Shown here in pieces: positions 1-6,323 of a stretch of DNA of 9,234 nt; the stretch's first letter is position 1; every line of letters starts with the position of its first letter. The DNA is taken from contig OMRF01000239.1 in the NCBI GenBank assembly GCA_900313435.1, positions 1 through 9,234 on the forward strand. The letters run 5' to 3'. The notes beneath the pieces were generated by a model. It was not told the DNA's origin and did not search any database. It saw only the letters and a list, made by a program, of their open reading frames with translations. Origin of the DNA: an uncultured Lachnospiraceae bacterium (GTDB lineage Bacteria; Bacillota; Clostridia; Lachnospirales; Lachnospiraceae). The position numbers and the translations under genes were made by a program.

Positions 1-252
1 CATCTGGATGGTCTCAAGAAGATCCCTCTGCAGCATCGAAAGCTGGGTGGCGTTCACGTCCATAAAGGTGTAGGACTCAAGGTCAGCGCCAAAGCCCGGA
101 CGTAGAAGCCGCTCGTTATGCTGTGTCATCAAAATGATATAAAGCGACTCCCTCACGGAATCAACAAGGACAGAGGTCTTAAACCTCCCTGTCGCCTCAT
201 CTATCTCGGGAGGAAACTTCATCCCGATGCCGAGAAAATCGTTGTCTGCCAT
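1..252 (-). CDS. gp25/GPW-like baseplate wedge protein (Afp9-like), N-terminal part
   Basis: This is the first 84 residues of a gp25/GPW-family baseplate protein; the gene runs off the left edge of the window. The start (MADNDFLGIGMKFPPEID) matches the usual family opening, in which a Phe-Leu-Gly-x-Gly stretch is followed by a Phe-Pro. Further in, 'VRESLYIILMTQHNERLLRPGFG' (in short: VRESLYIIL, then NERLLRPGFG) carries the conserved Arg-Pro-x-Phe-Gly signature. In T4, gp25 links baseplate wedges to the first sheath ring, and Afp9/Pvc9 are thought to do the same in eCIS. The ATG at 252 is preceded by GAGG with a 7-nt spacer, a good ribosome site. It lies downstream of hub and spike, the usual eCIS order. 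The family call is confident from motifs alone; the C-terminus, including the conserved Glu-Pro-Arg region, is outside the window. Confidence 0.93.
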   Translation of the reverse strand, partial: MADNDFLGIGMKFPPEIDEATGRFKTSVLVDSVRESLYIILMTQHNERLLRPGFGADLESYTFMDVNATQLSMLQRDLLETIQM

Positions 253-376
253 TTTTGTACCTCGCTTTATCTCCGATCGCACTAAACTCATCTTCGCCCT
301 TTGGGCTCGATCCGTTAAGTGCGCCTGTAGGGATATATGTAAATTCGTTCTGCTCTTCGCTTGAACTCATTAACAT
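197..376 (-). CDS. possible small hypothetical protein between spike and gp25
   Basis: An open frame of 59 codons starts 3 nt after the spike stop codon and fills the 127-nt gap before the gp25-like gene, then overlaps that gene by 56 nt in another frame. It begins MLMSSSEEQNEFTYIPTGAL and is rich in Ser, Glu and Gly. GGGG ends 6 nt before the ATG at 376, although it lies inside the last codons of the spike gene. A second ATG two codons later is also possible. I recognise no family. In many eCIS a small tip or PAAR protein is encoded near this point, but no PAAR-like His/Cys pattern is visible. The long overlap and lack of homology make it uncertain; the gap may instead be a leader for gp25. 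Confidence 0.3.
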   Translation of the reverse strand: MLMSSSEEQNEFTYIPTGALNGSSPKGEDEFSAIGDKARYKNGRQRFSRHRDEVSSRDR

Positions 377-379
377 ATG

Positions 380-1210
380 TCACCCCAGCTTTACAATCTG
401 ACCGTTGGCGGTCAGCGTGCCCTGGGAATTGATACTAATGTTCTGTCCGTCGATGTTGATGCTGCCCTGCTTGATCGCGACTCCGGAGCTTGAATTCAGA
501 GTGATCTTTCCCTGGGCGTTCACCGTAAACTTCTTGCAGGCTATAGTCACGCTCCCCTGTCCGTTCATGTCGGAAGCCGTAATTGTGATATTATCTCCGA
601 CTATCACCCTCATCTGCTGCGCGGCACGAATAGTGATGGCCTTCTTGTTGGAGTCTATCTGAATATAATTCTCGTTATTCTTATCCTTTAAGGTGATCCG
701 CGCTGTCCCGTTGTCGAGGCAGACCTCACGCTCCTTTTCCGCGGTGTAGATCCTGATCTTGTCCTGGGGAGTAGAAGCTCCACCTTCGGACGGAGCCGCG
801 GTATCGGTGATCTCTATAGTATTCCCGGCGCGGGTCATGATCTGCTTGATCGTATTATCCTTGTTCGCAGATCGCTTCACGAGCGAGGACTTCATGGTAG
901 GGATCGAGCCTATGACATAGGGGCGCTCGATGTTCCCGCCCTCAAAACCGAGTACCACCTCGTCTCCGACCTCGGGAAGGAAGTATTCACCCCAGTTGTT
1001 CCCCATGTAAAATGAAATGACACGTGCCCAGAGCAGAGTGTTTGAAGGCGCATCGCGGGTAGGTATGGAAACGCATACCCTTCCGGGAAACTGCATGTCA
1101 TAATTTTTCGTGACGGTGCCGACAATGAGGCCTTCTACCTTGGTGTCGCCGGTTTCCGTGGTCCGGACCTGCTTTGCGGATATCTCATCTATAACGTCAT
1201 ATAAATCCAT
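380..1210 (-). CDS. gp5/VgrG-like central spike protein (OB-fold plus beta-helix)
   Basis: This 276-residue protein is the likely trimeric membrane-piercing spike under the tube. Residues about 26-104 form a gp5/VgrG OB-fold: GxVxxNxD (31-38), GRVxVxIP (43-50), WARV (61-64), then the hallmark WGEYFLPEVGDEVVLGFE (73-90) and RPYVIGS (96-102). After a linker, residues about 150-276 are short alternating hydrophobic/polar strands with Asn/Gly turns (NITITA, SVTIAC, KITLNS, SINIDG, ISINSQ), typical of the intertwined triple beta-helix of gp5C or VgrG. It has no lysozyme domain, unlike T4 gp5. The start has GAGAGGA with a 9-nt spacer. It follows the hub gene by 28 nt. In Afp8/Pvc8 hub and spike are a single VgrG-like chain; here they are two genes, as in T4 gp27/gp5. 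The helix is short and ends in VKLG, so a separate tip protein may cap it. Confidence 0.93.
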   Translation of the reverse strand: MDLYDVIDEISAKQVRTTETGDTKVEGLIVGTVTKNYDMQFPGRVCVSIPTRDAPSNTLLWARVISFYMGNNWGEYFLPEVGDEVVLGFEGGNIERPYVIGSIPTMKSSLVKRSANKDNTIKQIMTRAGNTIEITDTAAPSEGGASTPQDKIRIYTAEKEREVCLDNGTARITLKDKNNENYIQIDSNKKAITIRAAQQMRVIVGDNITITASDMNGQGSVTIACKKFTVNAQGKITLNSSSGVAIKQGSINIDGQNISINSQGTLTANGQIVKLG

Positions 1211-1238
1211 GTTATCGAATCCTCTCTGATGATCCGGC

Positions 1239-2399
1239 TCAAAGTCCTGTTGAAAGGGAAGCCGCTCGTCCCGTCACGCGCGTTATATAGCCGGCCCTGT
1301 CCATTATATGGCGTACCCTTGTGATATAGAAGCTGTTGTCAACGTTGGAACCAAGACCTTCAAATTGGATGAATACCGCGGGAGGTATATCGGGAATACC
1401 TACGAATTCAGCCTCTATCGTGCCGAACCTGTAGCTCTCCTGATCCGCCACGAAATCCGCTCTCGACGCGGCATCCACAGTATCCCTGATGGAGTGATCC
1501 ACTACCACCTTCGTCTGGGGTTTGACGATGGTCTTTACGACAGGTCCTCCGGACAGCTTGTTCGTCATCTTTTTCTTTCCGACTATCGATACTCCCTTAT
1601 CGGGATCCATATTCCTGACCTCAACCGCGCCTACCATCCCGGCTATATCATAAGTCACGGAAAAGGATCTCATGGAATCCTTCGGTGTGAGTTTCATAAA
1701 GGGCAATACCACGAGCTTGGCAGGGAAAAAATTAACCTCTCCCGCCACCACAAAGAAATCGTAATTAAACCTCTTTGCGGCTCTTACCACGAATTCGTAG
1801 TCGCTCTCGTCATGCATCTCTATTGTCCTGTCAAGGTTCACCGGAAGTGTTGAGGCCGGGACATCCGGCGTCGGGACTATATTATTCGTCGAGGACATGA
1901 TGTCCTTCGGCGGCACCTGAAGCGACATGTACTGGGGAAGGGCAAAAAGTTCCGAAACCGCGCCGCTGTAGTTTTTTGACATCAGCTGCTTCTGGTAACG
2001 GTTTGACATCATTATTCCCTTTACGTCCATGCAGGTGACCTCGCAGTAGGGAATGGCCGTCTCGTCCATGGAATCATAGGCGAACTCGACCTTTGAGATA
2101 TAGCCCTTGAAGACAGGTCCTGCAGAGCCGTTATAACCGAGGCTTATAGTGACTGCCGACCCCAGCATTATAAAGGGCTTCAAAGCGCTGTACTTGAACT
2201 GGCCAAGGTTCGGGTTGTAGCAGTTTGTTATACGGTAGACCGCACTGGATGCCTCATAGCCCGCGGTAAGATCCACGTCAAGATAAGCTACCTGAAGCTT
2301 GTCCTTTGAAAGCTGAATGCCTACGCCATTCACTTCTATCTTTACGGCGGGATTTGTAAGCGAGCCGTATTTGTCTACTACCTGTGAAAATTCTATCAT
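1239..2399 (-). CDS. gp27/gpD-like baseplate hub protein
   Basis: This 386-residue protein resembles the phage late-control gpD / T4 gp27 / VgrG N-terminal family, which forms the trimeric hub joining the sixfold tube to the threefold spike. The first beta-barrel spans about residues 15-110, with the typical 'VDLTAGYEASSAVYRITN' pattern (VDLTxGYEASS at 42-52) and 'GSAVTISLGY' followed by VFKGYISKVEF (80-106). Residues 112-160 (CEVTCMDVKGIM) lead into a helical insert. Residues 190-260 contain ESDYEFVVRAAKRFNYDFFV, the conserved block where this family begins its second barrel, and the end (FYITRVRHIMD) matches its C-terminal strands. The ATG at 2399 has only a weak upstream AGG; the preceding stop is 10 nt away, so translational coupling is likely. 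The OB-fold and needle lie in the next gene, so this is a split hub. Confidence 0.9.
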   Translation of the reverse strand: MIEFSQVVDKYGSLTNPAVKIEVNGVGIQLSKDKLQVAYLDVDLTAGYEASSAVYRITNCYNPNLGQFKYSALKPFIMLGSAVTISLGYNGSAGPVFKGYISKVEFAYDSMDETAIPYCEVTCMDVKGIMMSNRYQKQLMSKNYSGAVSELFALPQYMSLQVPPKDIMSSTNNIVPTPDVPASTLPVNLDRTIEMHDESDYEFVVRAAKRFNYDFFVVAGEVNFFPAKLVVLPFMKLTPKDSMRSFSVTYDIAGMVGAVEVRNMDPDKGVSIVGKKKMTNKLSGGPVVKTIVKPQTKVVVDHSIRDTVDAASRADFVADQESYRFGTIEAEFVGIPDIPPAVFIQFEGLGSNVDNSFYITRVRHIMDRAGYITRVTGRAASLSTGL

Positions 2400-2409
2400 G
2401 ATATAAAGC

Positions 2410-3351
2410 CTATACCGGAATGTTCAATATGCTTCCAATAGAGTTCTGAGCCTTCGAAAGCCTGGACACAGGGTTTTTGCCGGTTATCGAAAACATCTTC
2501 TTATATGCCTTCATCCAGGTCGGGTCAAGAAGCTGTGCGGCCGAATTTGCCTGCGCCGGGTCATTCGGGTTGATCATCAGCATTGAAAAATTAACGATAG
2601 CGCGAACAGGCTCACCCGAGGTATTGAACATCGTATATTGAGCTGAAACGTTGTTCACGTCACCCTCATAATGGTTCTCTCCCCAGGAAAAACCGACCCT
2701 CTGGCAGTACTCATTTCGTACTGCGGCGAGAAAGGCCGAGACCTCGGTACGTACCTTCGTACCGTTCTTTATGCTCTTTGCCGCCTTGTAAACATCCTGA
2801 GAAAGAACAACAGGGTTCAGGTCCGTGATACCTCCTGCTCCTCCCGGCCATGAAAGCGGTGAAAAGCTTCCCACGGGATCCGACTCGTCGAATATGAGCT
2901 TGCAGGACATGGTGACATTCGTCTTCATGGCCTGATAGTCAATGGAGCTTGCCTCACCCTCGATATAATTCTGCTGGCGCACGAAACCGCCGCCGCTCCC
3001 GGATATCGTGAGTTCTGACGGGTTGAACTGTACGGTAAAGATCTTTGCGTTTCCTCTTGCGGTGTTCGCGGGAGACGGAACCTCCGGCATATTCTCAAGA
3101 CCGATGCTACTTATCGCCCCTGTCACCTTCGAAGTCGCGTCTGCGACGCTCTGGGTGCCTTCGGCGACATTCTGCATTGCCTGCGTGGCTACGGCATTTG
3201 CCATGAGGACGGCCGCGTTCTCTATCCTTCCCTTTGATGAGACGATATCCGCGGATTTGCGAAGCTGTTGAGCCGCGGTCTTCATATATACCGTAACAAC
3301 AGCCTTTTCAACGAAGCCCAGATTTTGAAGAAGCTTCTTTCCTACACCCAT
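2410..3351 (-). CDS. CIS-tube-family baseplate adaptor protein, second paralogue (Afp7-like)
   Basis: This 313-residue protein carries the contractile-injection-system tube N-terminal domain found in Afp7/Pvc7-type proteins, which sit between tube and hub. Conserved blocks are VQFNPSELTIS (107-117), NVTMSCKLIFD (145-155) and a C-terminal stretch with RVGFSWG (218-224), YEGDV (228-232), AQYTMFN (237-243) and GEPVRAIVNFSM (246-257). The same blocks, in the same order and spacing, occur in the gene just upstream, so the two are paralogues. Residues 1-100 are an Ala/Val-rich helical extension with repeated NAVATQAMQNVAEGTQSVADATSK-type heptads that the family core lacks; its function is unknown. 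No C-terminal LysM domain is seen, although Afp7-type proteins often have one. An AAAGGACAGGG purine run precedes the ATG. A role as adaptor ring next to the hub is inferred from family and order. Confidence 0.87.
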   Translation of the reverse strand: MGVGKKLLQNLGFVEKAVVTVYMKTAAQQLRKSADIVSSKGRIENAAVLMANAVATQAMQNVAEGTQSVADATSKVTGAISSIGLENMPEVPSPANTARGNAKIFTVQFNPSELTISGSGGGFVRQQNYIEGEASSIDYQAMKTNVTMSCKLIFDESDPVGSFSPLSWPGGAGGITDLNPVVLSQDVYKAAKSIKNGTKVRTEVSAFLAAVRNEYCQRVGFSWGENHYEGDVNNVSAQYTMFNTSGEPVRAIVNFSMLMINPNDPAQANSAAQLLDPTWMKAYKKMFSITGKNPVSRLSKAQNSIGSILNIPV

Positions 3352-3363
3352 TATCCCTGTCCT

Positions 3364-4215
3364 TTAAAGTATGGCATTTGAAATACTCGTCATATTGTTC
3401 TTAAGCACTGAAGAAATCTTTGATGCACTGGCAGAGGCGGGACTCTTGAAGGTCTCCGCAAAAGCCTCCTGGTACTGCGTCTGGTCATAGGTATTATCTT
3501 CATTCTTCTGATAGATCTCTATCTGGACATGCGCCCTTATGGGATTCCCGTCCTTGTTGAACATGGTATAGCGCGCCGTGACTGCGGTAAGCTCGCCCCT
3601 GAAACTCATTCCGCCCCAGTAGAATATGACCTGCCGTGTCATTGATGAAAAGAGGCAGGCTATGATGGCATTCACGTGCTCTGATACTGAATAACCGCCT
3701 CTCATCTGTACCGCGGTATCTATGCCAAGAGACAAGATATGATCCGGAGTGATCCCCTGGTCAGTGATCCCGAAGGCATCATCCTTGTTCATCGCGTCAA
3801 ATATGAGTTCACAGCCCATCGTCACGGATGAAGGAGCCTTTGTGGTACTGACCTGACGCGCCTGCCCTCCGAGCCCGCCGTCAGAGACATCGTAGGAATA
3901 ACCCTCCTGTGACGTGAAGTAGAGAGAGGAGGGATTGTATTGTACCTCCATCGCACAGTAATTGTTGGTCTTTATGGCCTCCATCATCAGATCTTCTGCG
4001 GCCTTCCCGCCCTTGGCTGCCACGTACATCTGCTTCTGGACAAGGTCTGCATTCTTCAGCATCATTTTGTCCATCGCTTCAGTCGCGGATTTTCCCCCGA
4101 CAGGGGGTATCAGTGACGCATTCGCGTAAAGCTCCATATACTCGGCGCTGGGCGCGCAGAGCAAAGCCTTCGGTATGTTTCCAAGCGCTGATTGCGCCAT
4201 TGCGGCTACGCCCAT
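3364..4215 (-). CDS. CIS-tube-family baseplate adaptor protein, first paralogue (Afp7-like)
   Basis: This 283-residue protein has the same CIS-tube domain as its downstream neighbour. The diagnostic blocks are VQYNPSSLYF (91-100), SVTMGCELIFD (130-140), VIFYWG (196-201), FRGELTAV (205-212), ARYTMFN (214-220) and GNPIRAHVQIEI (223-234). Residues 1-85 are a helical, Met/Ala-rich N-terminus and residues 250-283 a Ser/Ala-rich tail, so both ends differ from the paralogue. No LysM motif is visible. The start overlaps no gene: the stop of the 696-residue gene is 3 nt upstream, and AGAGGA inside that gene's last codons gives a ribosome site 9 nt from the ATG, which indicates tight coupling. Two such genes in tandem suggest two stacked or mixed adaptor rings, as gp53/gp54-like layers do in T4; this is inference. 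Confidence 0.87.
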   Translation of the reverse strand: MGVAAMAQSALGNIPKALLCAPSAEYMELYANASLIPPVGGKSATEAMDKMMLKNADLVQKQMYVAAKGGKAAEDLMMEAIKTNNYCAMEVQYNPSSLYFTSQEGYSYDVSDGGLGGQARQVSTTKAPSSVTMGCELIFDAMNKDDAFGITDQGITPDHILSLGIDTAVQMRGGYSVSEHVNAIIACLFSSMTRQVIFYWGGMSFRGELTAVTARYTMFNKDGNPIRAHVQIEIYQKNEDNTYDQTQYQEAFAETFKSPASASASKISSVLKNNMTSISNAIL

Positions 4216-4218
4216 TTT

Positions 4219-6309
4219 TTACAATCCTCTCCTTGATCTGTCACTCTGAAGCTTCTTTGCAAGCTTTCCTATCACCTGTTCAGATATCTGAGACATCTGA
4301 CTCTTTACACCACGGCTTATCATGGCTTCTATCTCAGCGTCCGTGCGCTGACGCTGCTTCATGAAGTCAGCTCCGACCTCCTCGATCCTCTTTTCGTTCT
4401 TTTTCTCATTTGAGATAATGCTGACAGTGTCTGACTCTGTCTCTTTCTTTTCCGTCTTCGTAGAACGCCTTATCTCCTCAAGGGACTCCCTTATCTCTTC
4501 TTCGGAAAGGTTATTCTCAAGTTTGTGGATAAGATCGACCTTCTTATTTTCTGCCTCTTCACGGAAAATTGCGCCCCTTTGTCCTTCACCTGAGTAAGAG
4601 CTCTTAACTAACTTTCTTGCTGCTCTTTCGCCAGCCTTTGAAGCCTCCTCCTCTACATCGGCTTCCTCGCGATAGACGGTCTCAACCCGCCTGATATCGG
4701 AGATCAAAGACTGGATCGCATTCGCCTTTTGGACAGCGTCCGAAGGGACCTCGTTCCTCTCATTGTAGCGCTCCATGAGCTCATATACATTGATATCGCC
4801 TTCGGGAAATTCCATCAGAGTATCCCTTACGGCTTCCACCATCAGATCCCTCTCGATCGGAATATCCCTGCCCTCCGTGAATGTTTCGGGGCGGTAATTC
4901 CTGTCGGAAAGCGCCTTCATTGCCTCCTGTTTCGTAAGGGTACGGCCGTCCAATGAATCTCTCTTAGCTCTTCTCTTAAGCTCCGAAAAGATCTCCGTGT
5001 AGCGGTCCCGGGCCCTGATATTTCTCTCGTTTATCTCTGAAAGCTCACGCTCCAGTTCCTGAGTGCTTATAGTCTCCCGCTCAGTGCTTTCTTCGATCCT
5101 CTCGGTATCGCTTATGGTCTCCTCTGCGGTCTGAAGCGTCAACGCTGTCAGCGCCTCATTTTCTTCTATCCTCTGATCATTAAGAGCGTTAATATTCCGG
5201 ATGCTTTCGGTGGTACCGTAGAGATTTTCAATGGTCTTTTGAAGGGAAAGAAGGTATTCCTCCCTTTCCTCATTGTTCTCCTCAGCGCTCGTAAAGATCG
5301 TAAGTGCGCTTTCGAATTCATCCTTCGCACTCTCCAGTATGTCATGGTAATCATAGAACCTGCTGCCCTCAAAGCGGTAAGAGATCCGTGACAGGATATT
5401 GTCACCCAGCCGGTAGAAGTTTTTGGAGAAATCAAAAACCTTCCCTTCCCTGTACTCGCTCTTGTCAAAGACCGCGTGATAGAGGTTCTTCACCATCTCA
5501 AGGAGGACGCTGGCAGAAAGTGCGCGGGTTACGGCGATATCCGTGATCTCCTCGGAAGGACCATTTACCTCCTCTATATACTCCTCGCTCCTGTATGTGA
5601 GGGGGAGCCTTTCTCCCGAAAGATCCTCACGGAGTGAATTCAAAAGAACCTTTTTTGTGAGGAAATTCTGCTCGGAATTCAGGACAAGACCTTCGGAGAT
5701 CGTGTTGTTCATCGTGATGTCACTGAAGTTCCGGACTATCTGGTATATGGCCGCCGTCTTCAGGCGATCCATGATACTTGTATAAAAAGCCTTTGACCTT
5801 TCTTCTCTCTCTGTTTCAAGAGTTCTCGTCTCTTCACCCGAATGAAGCGCGATATTTTCTATCCTGTTCACACTTTGGGCAAGCTCCGAAAAATAATCAT
5901 TCGTGAGCTTTGCGGTCTCTATGGTATCGAATTCGAGATTTGAGACCCTCTTCATGAAGCTTTTCACATCAGTCACGCCAAGCTTGGTAAGGACGTTTGT
6001 GATGAATATCCTGTCCTGATAAGTAAGACCGTAGTCAGCGTCCACCACTATCCTGTTCATGAGATTATTCACGATGTCGATCTTTTGGGACTGGCCTTCA
6101 AATACGGCACTTGAGTTCAGCACATTTACATCGCCGCCCTCTTCTATGAATATCTCGGGAGGAGAGGTCACCATATGGAGAAGATCCTCGGCCTCGATCT
6201 TTGTCCCCATTACGGAATAATTCGCTTCTATCCTTTCGGCAAAGCCCTCGAAGTGCCCGGTAAAAGTTTTGTTCGTCTTAAGCTCTATGGGACCTTTGAT
6301 CGTAAGCAT
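4219..6309 (-). CDS. large Glu/Arg-rich helical protein, candidate tape measure or baseplate-associated factor
   Basis: I do not recognise the family of this 696-residue protein. Residues 1-90 look folded, with beta segments (MLTIKGPIEL, TFTGHFEGF) and PPEIFIEEGGD. From about 95 onward it is nearly all predicted helix. Residues 160-175, 340-450 and 545-660 are very rich in Glu, Arg and Lys, with heptad-like patterns (for example TQELERELSEINERN at 416-430 and LSEEEIRESLEEIRRS at 601-616). The C-terminus is basic (KLAKKLQSDRSRRGL). There is no signal peptide or membrane segment. It has a good ribosome site (GAGAGG, 7-nt spacer) and sits between the second tube protein and the CIS-tube adaptors, inside the structural block. 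Its length as one continuous helix (1.5 angstroms per residue) would be about 104 nm, which would suit an eCIS length ruler, but it lacks the hydrophobic segments common in phage tape measures. A cargo or a scaffold is also possible. Confidence 0.6.
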   Translation of the reverse strand: MLTIKGPIELKTNKTFTGHFEGFAERIEANYSVMGTKIEAEDLLHMVTSPPEIFIEEGGDVNVLNSSAVFEGQSQKIDIVNNLMNRIVVDADYGLTYQDRIFITNVLTKLGVTDVKSFMKRVSNLEFDTIETAKLTNDYFSELAQSVNRIENIALHSGEETRTLETEREERSKAFYTSIMDRLKTAAIYQIVRNFSDITMNNTISEGLVLNSEQNFLTKKVLLNSLREDLSGERLPLTYRSEEYIEEVNGPSEEITDIAVTRALSASVLLEMVKNLYHAVFDKSEYREGKVFDFSKNFYRLGDNILSRISYRFEGSRFYDYHDILESAKDEFESALTIFTSAEENNEEREEYLLSLQKTIENLYGTTESIRNINALNDQRIEENEALTALTLQTAEETISDTERIEESTERETISTQELERELSEINERNIRARDRYTEIFSELKRRAKRDSLDGRTLTKQEAMKALSDRNYRPETFTEGRDIPIERDLMVEAVRDTLMEFPEGDINVYELMERYNERNEVPSDAVQKANAIQSLISDIRRVETVYREEADVEEEASKAGERAARKLVKSSYSGEGQRGAIFREEAENKKVDLIHKLENNLSEEEIRESLEEIRRSTKTEKKETESDTVSIISNEKKNEKRIEEVGADFMKQRQRTDAEIEAMISRGVKSQMSQISEQVIGKLAKKLQSDRSRRGL

Positions 6310-6323
6310 CTAAAAGCCTCTCA

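Noticed and set aside
1308..1853. 181-codon open frame on the plus strand
   Set aside because: It is antisense to the hub gene, has no recognisable domain and is explained by the hub's codon pattern. The same applies to the other plus-strand frames across the window.
5166..5468. 100-codon minus-strand frame inside the 696-residue gene
   Set aside because: It is an alternative frame of the larger gene without its own convincing ribosome site or domain.
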